The notes beneath the pieces are model-generated. The model was given only the letters and a program-made list of their open reading frames with translations, searched no databases and was not told the DNA's origin. Of a stretch of 57,307 nucleotides of DNA, positions 23,743 through 31,952 are shown piece by piece (the stretch's first letter is position 1; each line of letters opens with the position of its first letter). This DNA is from UBA1494_A sp963973975 (GTDB lineage Bacteria > Bacteroidota > Bacteroidia > Flavobacteriales_E > Vicingaceae), in NCBI GenBank assembly GCA_963973975.1, contig CAXBCF010000020.1, positions 1 through 57,307 on the forward strand, read 5' to 3'. The position numbers were made by a program, and so were the translations under genes.

Positions 23743-24546
23743 TTAGTAATTACTAATCGCATTCCTCACACTGCCATATTTTTGAAGCAACTCTTTAGCT
23801 TCTTCGTAAGAAATATTCAACTCACTGATCAGCATTTGAATACCTCTTTTCACTAATTTATTGTTGCTCAACTGCATGTCAACCATTTTGTTTCCCTTTA
23901 CCCTTCCCAAACGGATCATTACTGCCGAAGAGATCATGTTTAGAATTAATTTTTGAGCTGTACCGGCTTTCATTCGGGTGCTGCCAGTAATAAATTCAGG
24001 GCCTAAAATAATTTCAATTGGAAATTCAACTGCAGCAGCTAAAGGGCTATCATCATTGCAAACAATGCAAGCAGTTTGTATGTTGTTGGCTTTGCATTTT
24101 TCCACTGCTCCAACAACGTAAGGAGTAGTTCCAGATGCGGCAATGCCAATCACAAAATCTAACGGAGAAACATGGTATTTCTGTAAATCTTCCCAACCTA
24201 ATTCTTCGTTGTCTTCAGCAAATTCTACTGCTTTTCGAATGGCTTGATCGCCTCCGGCAATTAAACCAATCACTAAATCTTGGCTAACACCAAATGTAGG
24301 TGGACATTCAGATGCATCTACAACACCTAGTCTGCCACTTGTACCTGCACCAATGTAAAAAAGTCTGCCGCCTTCTTGTAGTTTTTCTACAATTATTGGG
24401 ATGATTTTGGCAATATCCGGAATGACTTTTTCAATGGCGTAAGGAACAATTTTATCTTCCTTGTTGATGTTGGAGAGAATTTCTCCCACACTCATTTTTT
24501 CTAAATGATTGTATTTACTAGTTGATTCGGTGATACTTTTCGACAT
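23743..24546 (-). CDS. murQ: N-acetylmuramic acid 6-phosphate etherase
   Basis: This 267-residue cytosolic SIS-domain enzyme cleaves the lactyl ether of MurNAc-6-phosphate to give GlcNAc-6-phosphate and D-lactate in peptidoglycan recycling. Signatures are TESTSKYNHLEKMSVGEIL, GGRLFYIGAGTSGRLGVVDA, ECPPTFG, GLIAGGD, GIAASGTTPYVVGAV and ITGSTRMKAGTAQKLILNM. It is about 30 residues shorter than some homologues at the C-terminus but ends with the usual helical hairpin. It is the last gene of a three-gene unit with the predicted aminopeptidase (5-base gap) and MarC genes, consistent with salvage of cell-wall fragments. Confidence 0.95.
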   Translation of the reverse strand: MSKSITESTSKYNHLEKMSVGEILSNINKEDKIVPYAIEKVIPDIAKIIPIIVEKLQEGGRLFYIGAGTSGRLGVVDASECPPTFGVSQDLVIGLIAGGDQAIRKAVEFAEDNEELGWEDLQKYHVSPLDFVIGIAASGTTPYVVGAVEKCKANNIQTACIVCNDDSPLAAAVEFPIEIILGPEFITGSTRMKAGTAQKLILNMISSAVMIRLGRVKGNKMVDMQLSNNKLVKRGIQMLISELNISYEEAKELLQKYGSVRNAISNY

Positions 24547-24551
24547 AATAG

Positions 24552-25595
24552 TTAGTTGAATAAAGAAAGTCCTTTTAATTTAACAGCTTGAATCATTGAT
24601 TTTAAATTTCCATTAAATTCATTTTCTAAGAGCAATTCCATGCCCTCTTGTTGACTTGAATAGGTAGAAAAGCCTGTAAAATAGGCGTTGTTCGGATTAA
24701 ATTTCGCCAAACGCTCATTTGCTATGGAATCGTTTTCAAAGTAATTCGTGTTTTTTAATCCAAACTTCAATTCATCAATCCACTGTTGTTTGTATTTCAT
24801 TTTCTCGATATAAGTTAAATTGCTATCCAATGTGGCGTAATTAGATTTTAGCTTTACAATGGCTTTTCGCATATAACTTTTAAAAATTTCATTTTTTTCT
24901 AATTGTTCCTTATAGCTTTTTCTTTCTGTACTTTCCTTCCCATAAGTGGCAATTAGAAAATTGTCAGCCCCTTTTTTGCCTATAAAATTGGCTAAATTTT
25001 CATTGAACTCTATACTGTCTTTTAAATAAATAGTTGCATGCGTTGATTCGTGAATAATCAACTCAGCTAATTTTCCGACAGAGCGGTTAAACATAGACGA
25101 AAGCACAGGATCACTGAGAATTCCTAAGGTAGACCAAGCACTTACTTCGCTTAATTCTGTATCATAACCCAATTGGTCGAGTTTCTTTTTTTCGGCTGAG
25201 GCTCTTTCTTTATTAAAAAATCCCTTGTAAGGAAAACAACCAGCAATTGGAAAGCACCATTTGTAAGCTTCAATTTTAAAAGCTTTGCTGGCAGTTACAT
25301 TCCATAAAATAGCTTCACCTTTTTGATCGTAAAAAGTGGTGTAATTCGTTCCAACTTCCAATCCCAGGGAATCACTTGCGAAATTTCTAATTTGATCAAT
25401 CAGTTCAAATTTTTTAAGCAAGGAGTCTGAAATGGATGAATCTTTTTTTAGCTCAGCGATTTTCTCAGTGTTCCAAATAATTTTGACCTGTCCGCTAGCT
25501 TGTTGAATACCGTATTTTACAGAATCAAGGTGAGAAATGATGAAAACAATGCAGCAAGTTAAGAGGAAATATAAAAGGATCTTAAGCTTTCCCAT
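24552..25595 (-). CDS. predicted aminopeptidase (COG4324 family)
   Basis: This 347-residue protein has an N-terminal membrane segment (ILLYFLLTCCIVFIISHL) followed by the family pattern YGIQQASGQVKIIWNTEKI. A zinc-metalloprotease motif HESTH sits in ELIIHESTHATIYLKD, with the glutamate downstream in FNENLANFIG. This matches the Aminopep/COG4324 predicted aminopeptidases. It is probably anchored facing the periplasm. Its 5' end overlaps the upstream MarC gene by 14 bases and murQ follows after 5 bases, so all three are likely co-expressed. Substrate is unknown; peptide trimming during wall recycling is a guess from context. Confidence 0.82.
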   Translation of the reverse strand: MGKLKILLYFLLTCCIVFIISHLDSVKYGIQQASGQVKIIWNTEKIAELKKDSSISDSLLKKFELIDQIRNFASDSLGLEVGTNYTTFYDQKGEAILWNVTASKAFKIEAYKWCFPIAGCFPYKGFFNKERASAEKKKLDQLGYDTELSEVSAWSTLGILSDPVLSSMFNRSVGKLAELIIHESTHATIYLKDSIEFNENLANFIGKKGADNFLIATYGKESTERKSYKEQLEKNEIFKSYMRKAIVKLKSNYATLDSNLTYIEKMKYKQQWIDELKFGLKNTNYFENDSIANERLAKFNPNNAYFTGFSTYSSQQEGMELLLENEFNGNLKSMIQAVKLKGLSLFN

Positions 25596-26226
25596 GGATG
25601 ATCTCCATTAAAATTGGTTTTAGCCCACTAAAGAAAAACTCGACAGCAATCACCATAACGATTAGACCCATTAACCGCATCATGATTTTGTTGCCAGTTT
25701 CACCGAGAAATTTGATGATTTTCGTAGAGCTCCAAAGCACAAGAAAACTTATGAGACAAACGATAAAAACTGTTCCGATTAAAATGCCTATTTTATAGCC
25801 ATCGTTTGCATCTTCCATTAAAACAATGGCATTTGTAATAGCACCTGGTCCGCAAATCATAGGAATTGCCAATGGAGTAATAGAAATATCACTCATGTAA
25901 ACTTTTCGAGTAGACTCTTTGTCCATTTTTACTTTCACCAATCTAGCTTGAAGCATGTCATAGCCCATCATAAAAAATATGATGCCTCCAACCATTCTAA
26001 AACTATTGACAGAAATCCCAAAAAATTTAAACAACAATTGACCAGAAAAAGCGAATGCAATAATTGTAAAAAAGGCGACAACATTTGCTTTTCTAGCTGT
26101 TTGCATTCTTTCCACATTGTTCAATGAGTTGGTCATTGAAAGAAAGATGGGCATGATTCCCAAGGGATTCATCAAGGTGATAAAAGAAGTGAAGCAGAGA
26201 AGAGCGAAGGTTAAATAAATTTCCAT
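25582..26226 (-). CDS. MarC family integral membrane protein
   Basis: This 214-residue protein has six hydrophobic helices and the family landmarks FITLMNPLGIMPIFLSMT and ITPLAIPMICGPGAITNAIVL. MarC/UPF0056 proteins are inner-membrane proteins of unclear function; the original link to multiple antibiotic resistance was not upheld. It is the first gene of the MarC-aminopeptidase-murQ unit and its 3' end overlaps the aminopeptidase gene by 14 bases. A CAACTTTG box close to the -7 consensus lies upstream on the minus strand. Confidence 0.9.
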   Translation of the reverse strand: MEIYLTFALLCFTSFITLMNPLGIMPIFLSMTNSLNNVERMQTARKANVVAFFTIIAFAFSGQLLFKFFGISVNSFRMVGGIIFFMMGYDMLQARLVKVKMDKESTRKVYMSDISITPLAIPMICGPGAITNAIVLMEDANDGYKIGILIGTVFIVCLISFLVLWSSTKIIKFLGETGNKIMMRLMGLIVMVIAVEFFFSGLKPILMEIIHGKA

Positions 26227-26359
26227 ACTAGTTTAAAAAAATGCAAAGTTGAGCATAATCTAATAGAGCTCACAAAATAATATTAAATCTATTGCGTTTT
26301 TTAAAGCTGAGATGAATAATTATTTATTTTCATTTTAATTGTTTTGTTGTTAAGTTGGG

Positions 26360-26397
26360 AAAACAGCTTTGGGGTTTAGCTTCAAAGCTGTTTTTTT
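26360..26397 (+). terminator. orphan terminator-like hairpin upstream of an SDR gene
   Basis: AAAACAGCTTTG (26360-26371) pairs perfectly with CAAAGCTGTTTT (26383-26394) around an 11-base loop, followed by more T (seven T in total from 26391). It looks like a rho-independent terminator on the plus strand, yet no plus-strand gene lies upstream. It sits 33 bases before the SDR ATG, so it could be an attenuator or the end of a short transcript. Confidence 0.55.
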
Positions 26398-26429
26398 CTG
26401 CTTACTTTTAAAGCTAAAATCGAGAAATT

Positions 26430-27134
26430 ATGGAATTAAAAAATGCACGAATAATAATAACTGGAGGAACTTCAGGACTTGGTAAAGCAATGGCAATTTT
26501 ACTGCTTGAAAAAGGAGCTAAGGTGATCATTACCGGTAGAGATGAAGCTAAATTGAATCAAGTTGCCAAAAAAATCGGAGCAATTCATTTTCACGCAGAT
26601 GTTTCAAATGAACAAGATGTGAAAGCAACGTATCAATTTACAATCAAAGAACTTGGAGGTTTAGATGTTTTGATCAACAATGCAGGGATTGGCACTGCTA
26701 GAAAACCAATTGATGAGTTAGACATCAATGAAATGCGCAGAATTTACGATGTCAATGTTTTTGGAGCAGCCATGATGGCCAAAGAAGCGGCACTTATTTT
26801 CAAGAAGCAAAAATCTGGAAACATAGTAAACATTGCTTCCACAGCTGCCTTGAACGGATATGAAGGAGGAACAATTTACAGTTCTTCAAAGTTTGCTTTG
26901 AGAGGGCTTAGTTTTAATTGGCAGGCTGATTTGAGAAAATTGAATGTGCGGGTGATGAATATCAATCCAAGCTATGTGACGACAGCCTTCAATCAAGCTG
27001 ACAGAAAAGAAAGAGCAGAAGAGGAAAATAAACTAAGACCAAATGAAATCGCACTTGCTACAGTTTCAGCCTTGGAAATGGACAGTCGCGGTTACATTCC
27101 TGAATTAACGGTTCACGCTACCAACCCTTTCTAA
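26430..27134 (+). CDS. short-chain dehydrogenase/reductase (SDR)
   Basis: This 234-residue cytosolic oxidoreductase has the classical SDR motifs: TGGTSGLGKA for NAD(P) binding at residues 12-21, NNAG near 90, and the catalytic YSSSK with an upstream Ser in VNIASTAAL. The arginine in ITGRDEAKL suggests NADPH preference. Substrate cannot be predicted; the sequence is near 3-ketoacyl-ACP reductase-like SDRs of broad specificity. The upstream leader holds a terminator-like hairpin (26360-26397). Confidence 0.9.
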   Translation: MELKNARIIITGGTSGLGKAMAILLLEKGAKVIITGRDEAKLNQVAKKIGAIHFHADVSNEQDVKATYQFTIKELGGLDVLINNAGIGTARKPIDELDINEMRRIYDVNVFGAAMMAKEAALIFKKQKSGNIVNIASTAALNGYEGGTIYSSSKFALRGLSFNWQADLRKLNVRVMNINPSYVTTAFNQADRKERAEEENKLRPNEIALATVSALEMDSRGYIPELTVHATNPF

Positions 27135-27212
27135 TTGGGCAATTGCCAAAAAAATGATTTCCCTAAGTTAAAAAAAAGCGAAATTGGTTTATATTTGAAT
27201 TTTATAAATTGC

Positions 27213-27220
27213 TATTTTTG
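27213..27220 (+). promoter_or_regulatory. putative -7 element next to a start codon
   Basis: TATTTTTG matches TAnnTTTG and ends 6 bases before the ATG at 27227, so the transcript would be leaderless or nearly so. Confidence 0.4.
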
Positions 27221-27226
27221 AATACT

Positions 27227-27451
27227 ATGAGCATAGTTCAACAGAGAAAGACCATCATTGCATTATTAAAAAAGGTCAAGGACAAGGAGTTTTTAGAAGA
27301 AATTGAAGATTTACTTCGCAATGGCAAAAAGTGGACAGATGAAGAAAAACTCGAAAGAAGCTTCGGGGTTCAAAAGAAAGTTGTTTACGAGAATCATGAA
27401 TTTGACAGGGCCAAAGGCATGATTGCCTTTTTGGACGATATTTGGATTTAA
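27227..27451 (+). CDS. small hypothetical protein, antitoxin-like
   Basis: This 74-residue charged helical protein (MSIVQQRKTIIALLKKVKDK, then EFLEEIEDLL and KKWTDEEKLERSFG) resembles small Bacteroidota antitoxin-type or addiction-module proteins in size and helical N-terminus, but I cannot name a family and no toxin gene is adjacent. ATG at 27227 is preferred over an in-frame TTG at 27209 because a promoter-like box (27213-27220) lies between them. It is convergent with the deacetylase gene, with stops 2 bases apart. Confidence 0.6.
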   Translation: MSIVQQRKTIIALLKKVKDKEFLEEIEDLLRNGKKWTDEEKLERSFGVQKKVVYENHEFDRAKGMIAFLDDIWI

Positions 27452-27453
27452 TA

Positions 27454-28359
27454 CTAATCTTCCCACAGTTTTGAAGCTATGCGATATGTGTTTGCATGAG
27501 CTTCAACAATGTAGTTGATTTCTTTTGAATAGCCGCCTCCCATACTTATCATTGCAGGAATTTCATTTTCTTTAGCCAATTGCAGCACGATTTCATCGCG
27601 TTTTGCACAATCTTCTATACTTACTTTCAAACGCCCAAGTTGATCTGAAGCTAGAATATCGACACCCGATAGGTAAAAGATAAAATCAGGATTTACTTTT
27701 TTTATTAGTTCTGGCAAATTTTCTTGCAATAGCTGAAGGTAATCTTGTCCATTTATTTTATCAGGGAGTGGAATGTCTAAATCTGACTTTTCTTTTCTAA
27801 GCGGATAATTGTGTTCACCGTGCATGCTAAAGGTAAATACGCGTTTTTCGTTTTCAAATATTTTTGCAGTACCATTGCCTTGATGGACATCTAAATCCAC
27901 TACCAATATTTGTTTTGAAAGTTGTTGATTTAAAAGATAAGTAGCACTAATTGCCACATCGTTTAATAAGCAAAAACCCTCGCCGTGATCAGCAAACGCA
28001 TGGTGCGTTCCTCCAGCAATGTTGAAGGCAATTCCGTATTTCAATGCAAACAGAGAAGCCTCTAAACTTCCTCCAGTGATAAATAATTCTCTTTCTATCA
28101 GTTCTTTTGAGTGAGGAAAACCTGTTTTTAATTGAGCCCTTCGATCTAATTTGAGATTGACCAAATCTTCCCAATACTGTGAAGTGTGAACAGCCAATAA
28201 ATTTTCTTTACTAATAGGATTTGGCTTGAAAAAGTTAGCGTCGTTTAAAGTTCCTTCATGTTTTAATTGCAGCGGCAAGAGCTCGTATTTTTCCATTGGA
28301 AAACGATGGTTCTCTGGTAACGGGTGAACATAAATGGGATCCCAAGCAACTTTAATCAA
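27454..28359 (-). CDS. histone deacetylase superfamily protein
   Basis: This 301-residue enzyme has the arginase/deacetylase fold. Visible active-site elements are the His pair in GGTHHAFADHGEGFC (residues 119-120), the zinc ligands in VVDLDVHQGNGT (Asp157, His159), the third zinc-site Asp in YLSGVDILASD (Asp234) and GGGYS near the C-terminus. Bacterial members remove acetyl groups from small molecules, such as polyamines or acetoin-related substrates, or from proteins; the substrate here is unknown. The start is a TTG at 28357-28359; no ATG is available in frame upstream before the intergenic A/T tract. The SDR gene lies 70 bases upstream. Confidence 0.9.
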   Translation of the reverse strand: MIKVAWDPIYVHPLPENHRFPMEKYELLPLQLKHEGTLNDANFFKPNPISKENLLAVHTSQYWEDLVNLKLDRRAQLKTGFPHSKELIERELFITGGSLEASLFALKYGIAFNIAGGTHHAFADHGEGFCLLNDVAISATYLLNQQLSKQILVVDLDVHQGNGTAKIFENEKRVFTFSMHGEHNYPLRKEKSDLDIPLPDKINGQDYLQLLQENLPELIKKVNPDFIFYLSGVDILASDQLGRLKVSIEDCAKRDEIVLQLAKENEIPAMISMGGGYSKEINYIVEAHANTYRIASKLWED

Positions 28360-28429
28360 TCTGACGATGGTTTTTTTGTTTATGATAACAAGATTAAACT
28401 CATTTTGATTGATTAAAATAAATAATTAG

Positions 28430-29308
28430 CTAATCCTTCTTCTTTCCTCTAATTTCCTTTTCAATGTAATCCCACATTTCCTGTGGAACGGCGTCTAAGC
28501 CGGTAAACTCACCTGCATTATATAACCATTCGCCCCCATCAATGGTAATTACTTCACCATTTACATAGGCTGAAAAATCAGACATGAGGTAAGCTGCAAG
28601 ATTGGCTAATTCTTGATGGTCGCCATAACGGTTAAGCGGAATTCTTTTTAATGGATCTATTTTCTCCTTCAATCCTTCAGGAAACAAGCGACTAAATGCT
28701 CCTTGAGTAGGAAATGGCCCTGGAGCAATGGCATTCGTTTTAATCTTGTATTTTGCCCATTCAGCTCCTAAAGATCTTGTTAAGCCAAGCACTCCTGCCT
28801 TTGCAACTGCCGAAGGAACCACGTAACCAGAACCTGTCCAGCTATATGTTGTGACAATGTTTAATACATTCCCGGCAATTTTTTCTTTAATCCAATACTG
28901 ACCAAGCAGTAAAGAACAGTTGTAACTCCCTTTTAAAACTATGTCGACAATAACATCAAATGCTTTTGGAGAAAGTCGCTCCGTTGGACTTATAAAATTT
29001 CCGGCAGCATTGTTCACCAATCCATTGATGTGACCGTATTCTTTAATCCCTGCTTCAATCAATTTTTCAACTTCCAAGGGCTTTCGGACATCGCACACCA
29101 AGCTTAAAATTTCTCCTCCTGTTTCTTCTCGCAATTCTTCTGCGGTTTGGTCCACCACCTCTTTTTTTCTACTAGCAATAATTACCTTGGCGCCTAGTTG
29201 CATGAAATAGCGGCTCATTGATTTACCTAATCCGGTGCCACCACCAGTAACTAAAATGACCTTGTCTTTTAGTTCATTGTCTTTAAACATTGGAGTTTTG
29301 TAGTCCAT
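28430..29308 (-). CDS. SDR family oxidoreductase, 2,4-dienoyl-CoA reductase-like
   Basis: This 292-residue enzyme has TGGGTGLGKSM for cofactor binding near residue 20, ASRKKE (NADPH-type basic residues), NNAAGNFISPTERLS, which is typical of DECR-type SDRs, and a C-terminal IDGGEWLYNAGEFTGL. The catalytic YxxxK is not in the usual position (the sequence reads VVPSAVAKAG), as in dienoyl-CoA reductases, which use a different tyrosine. Likely role: auxiliary step in unsaturated fatty-acid beta-oxidation. It follows the holin-like gene by 6 bases, so it is co-transcribed. Confidence 0.85.
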   Translation of the reverse strand: MDYKTPMFKDNELKDKVILVTGGGTGLGKSMSRYFMQLGAKVIIASRKKEVVDQTAEELREETGGEILSLVCDVRKPLEVEKLIEAGIKEYGHINGLVNNAAGNFISPTERLSPKAFDVIVDIVLKGSYNCSLLLGQYWIKEKIAGNVLNIVTTYSWTGSGYVVPSAVAKAGVLGLTRSLGAEWAKYKIKTNAIAPGPFPTQGAFSRLFPEGLKEKIDPLKRIPLNRYGDHQELANLAAYLMSDFSAYVNGEVITIDGGEWLYNAGEFTGLDAVPQEMWDYIEKEIRGKKKD

Positions 29309-29314
29309 AATTGA

Positions 29315-29668
29315 TTATTGATTTTTCTCAGAAGACTTTTCTAAGCCATTAAAAATACTCATAATAACTGTCATCACAATGCTAAATAATAATGCCCACC
29401 AGAAGCCATCAACTTGAAAACCATTAACGAGATAACCGGCCAATAAAATGATGAGTGCATTGATGACCAAAAGAAAAAGTCCCAAAGTGAGAATAGTAAC
29501 TGGAATGGTTAAAATGATTAGAATTGGTTTTAGAACACTATTTAAAACAGCTAAAACAATAGCTACTAAAACGGCATTCATAAAGTCTTTAACTTCAATG
29601 CCAGGCAAAAGATAAGCGGCAAGGATCACTGCAAGTGTATTTGCAAAAATTTTAACGATTAGTTTCAT
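29315..29668 (-). CDS. phage holin family (PF04020-type) membrane protein
   Basis: This 117-residue protein has four hydrophobic helices with the family pattern ILAAYLLPGIEVKDFMNAVL, LAVLNSVLKPILIILTIP and LGLFLLVINALIILL, ending in a charged tail. Despite the name, these chromosomal four-helix proteins (also called YvlD-like) are not prophage holins; function is unknown, and in other bacteria they are linked with envelope stress operons. It precedes the dienoyl-CoA-reductase-like gene by 6 bases and follows the DUF819 gene by 48 bases. Confidence 0.88.
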   Translation of the reverse strand: MKLIVKIFANTLAVILAAYLLPGIEVKDFMNAVLVAIVLAVLNSVLKPILIILTIPVTILTLGLFLLVINALIILLAGYLVNGFQVDGFWWALLFSIVMTVIMSIFNGLEKSSEKNQ

Positions 29669-29716
29669 AAGGTTTGGTGTATTGGTGTTTAAAATCTAAA
29701 TGTAAGAATTTTGATT

Positions 29717-30976
29717 TTACGGAGAAACAGCTTGCATTAATTGTGCACAAAAAATTGCCCCAAAAGTTCCAACTGCATAACCAAAAACTGCCAACAAAAC
29801 GCCAACAGGTGCCAATGCAGGGCTAAAAGCTGAAGCGACAATTGGTGCAGAAGCTGCTCCACCCACATTTGCCTGACTACCAACTGCTACAAAGAAAAAT
29901 GGAGCTTTGATCAATTTCGCAATGACTAAAAGCACAATGACGTGAACCAGCATCCAAATTAATCCTACAACAAAAAGTCCAAGGTTGTCAAAGATGGCAG
30001 TTACATCCATTTTCATTCCAATGGTAGCAACTAATATGTAAAGAAAGGCACTTCCAAATTTTGAAGCTCCAACGCCTTCGTATTGTCTCAACTTGGTAAA
30101 GGAAAAAACCAATCCCAAAATTGTCGCAATCACCACAATCCAAAAGAAACTACTTGCCATGGAGGTTAAACGGTATTCAGATAAGAATTCCTTTTTACTT
30201 TCCATAAATGGTGTAATGAAATCTGAACCGAAATGTGCAATAGCAGTTCCTCCAAATGCAATGGCAGCGATAATGATTATGTCTGGGAAGGAAGTTGGCT
30301 TTAAAATGCTGCTGCTATAGTTTTCCACTTTTTCCTTCAGTGCAGTAATTGCTGAAGTATCAGATTTTAGGAATCCATCAATTTTTTTAGTGACACCAGC
30401 ACCAATTAGTAAAAAGGCCATCCAAATATTTGCTACAATTACGTCTACAGTGATCATGGCAGAAAATAAGGCATCACTTGTTCCGTAAATTTCTTTCATG
30501 GCTGTTTGGTTGGCACCACCTCCAATCCAGCTACCGGCCACAGTGGCTAAACCCCGCCAAACTTCGTCGGGGCCACTTCCACCAACAATTTCTGGAGCAA
30601 ATGCCGAAACTGCAAGTATTGCAATTGGACCTCCTAAAATAATGCCCAAAGTTCCTGCAAAAAACATGATCAATGCTTTTGGACCTAAGCCAATTACGCC
30701 TTTTAAGTCTATGCTCAAGCACAATAAAACTAAACTACTTGGCAATAAATACCGAGAGGCCACGTAATACAAATTAGAGTCATCACCAGAAATAACTCCC
30801 ATTGAATTTAACACCGAGGGCAAGAAATAGCAAAGCAATAAGGCAGGAATAAATTTGTAAAACTTCAACCAAAATTTGGAAGTGCTCGTTGCTGTCTTAA
30901 AAATTAATGCCAAAAGGACTAATAGTATTCCAAGAACTACAGCGTCGTTCGTAATGTATGCAGTGGTTTCGCTCAT
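29717..30976 (-). CDS. DUF819 family membrane protein
   Basis: This 419-residue protein has about ten to twelve hydrophobic helices. Characteristic parts are LLCYFLPSVLNSMGVISGDD, SRYLLPSSLVLLCLSIDLKG, VAGSWIGGGANQTAMKEIYG, and the C-terminal GSQANVGGAASAPIVASAF. These match DUF819 (YjcL-type), which has the look of a secondary transporter with two pseudo-symmetric halves; Gly/Asn-rich motifs such as GGGANQTAM and SQANVGGAAS could line a substrate site. The transported compound is unknown. It is divergent from the PAS-domain gene. Confidence 0.88.
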   Translation of the reverse strand: MSETTAYITNDAVVLGILLVLLALIFKTATSTSKFWLKFYKFIPALLLCYFLPSVLNSMGVISGDDSNLYYVASRYLLPSSLVLLCLSIDLKGVIGLGPKALIMFFAGTLGIILGGPIAILAVSAFAPEIVGGSGPDEVWRGLATVAGSWIGGGANQTAMKEIYGTSDALFSAMITVDVIVANIWMAFLLIGAGVTKKIDGFLKSDTSAITALKEKVENYSSSILKPTSFPDIIIIAAIAFGGTAIAHFGSDFITPFMESKKEFLSEYRLTSMASSFFWIVVIATILGLVFSFTKLRQYEGVGASKFGSAFLYILVATIGMKMDVTAIFDNLGLFVVGLIWMLVHVIVLLVIAKLIKAPFFFVAVGSQANVGGAASAPIVASAFSPALAPVGVLLAVFGYAVGTFGAIFCAQLMQAVSP

Positions 30977-31091
30977 AATTTTAAAATCAAGGCGAAAAGA
31001 TAAGTTTTTTGCTTTAAATTTGATGAAATTCCCGGATATAAACTTTTATTGAAGTAAATCGTAAGCTATTGCCTAATTAATTTTTTCAATC

Positions 31092-31952
31092 ATGGTAAAT
31101 AAAACAGAGCTTCTAAAACAATCGGGTTTGCGAATTGCTCGTACTTCCCTGCCTGATTTGGAAAATCAAGTGAAAGTTATTTCTGAAAGTAATGTGAGTG
31201 AATTGCAAAATGTCTTAAATGAAGGCTCACAAGAAATCATCATGGTTTTAACGTTAGATGGTCAAATGAGGTATGTAAATACGGCCTTAAAAACTGTTTT
31301 GGGGTATGAACCATTTAAGTTACTGGGCACCAATATTAAAAAAATTATTCCCGTAAATCAATGGGTTGCTTTTAGGGCAGCCTTGAGAGCTAGTGAAGAA
31401 GAATCGAGAAAAGGAATTGGAATTGATTGTCAATTTATTGATGCAGATGAAAAAAGAGATTTCTTTGCCATTAGAGTGAAGGATTATCGATACCATCCTC
31501 AGGTTGAAGGATATGTTATTTATGCAACTAAAATTCAACGCCAAAAGCAATTAGAAGATAAATTAAAATTGCGCAATTTGGCAATTGAGCAAATTAAAGA
31601 AGCAGTTGTTATTATTGACCCCATTCACAAAAAACTCTTATTTGCGAATAAAGCGTTTTATGCTTTAAGCGGATTTACACCACATGAAGTTATTGGAGGG
31701 AAGTTCGACCTTTTTAAAGCACCTTACTCAGACATGCTTTTCGATGAACGAACTGAGCCAAAGCAAAAGGAAAAGTTTTTCAAAGCCATCCGAAATATTA
31801 CAAAATTTGAAGGTAGAATCTACAGTAAAAAGAAGAATGGAACTGTTTTTTACAACCGATTTAGCATGAATCCGGTTTTAGATTCCGAAGATCGATTAAC
31901 GCATTTTATTGTGAGCATGAAAGCGATTAATTCTAGAAGAAAAGCTAACTAA
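31092..31952 (+). CDS. PAS-domain-only signalling protein
   Basis: This 286-residue soluble protein has two PAS domains: about residues 45-150 (IIMVLTLDGQMRYVNTALKT, VLGYEPFKLLGTNIKKIIP) and about 160-282 (AVVIIDPIHKKLLFANKAFY, ALSGFTPHEVIGG, KKNGTVFYNRFSMNPV). No kinase, HTH, GGDEF or other output domain is present, and no adjacent gene supplies one on the same strand. It may act as a sensory adaptor or protein-interaction module. Its 3' end overlaps the convergent SirB1-like gene by 8 bases. Confidence 0.85.
   Translation: MVNKTELLKQSGLRIARTSLPDLENQVKVISESNVSELQNVLNEGSQEIIMVLTLDGQMRYVNTALKTVLGYEPFKLLGTNIKKIIPVNQWVAFRAALRASEEESRKGIGIDCQFIDADEKRDFFAIRVKDYRYHPQVEGYVIYATKIQRQKQLEDKLKLRNLAIEQIKEAVVIIDPIHKKLLFANKAFYALSGFTPHEVIGGKFDLFKAPYSDMLFDERTEPKQKEKFFKAIRNITKFEGRIYSKKKNGTVFYNRFSMNPVLDSEDRLTHFIVSMKAINSRRKAN

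Noticed and set aside
23742..23757. 16-bp perfect palindrome ATTAGTAATTACTAAT at the murQ stop
   Set aside because: It is made only of AT-rich words, overlaps the last murQ codons, lacks a T-tract and is not placed near a start; probably chance.
29315..29668. Prophage signal from a holin-like gene
   Set aside because: The protein belongs to a chromosomal four-helix family that only shares the name; no other phage genes are near.
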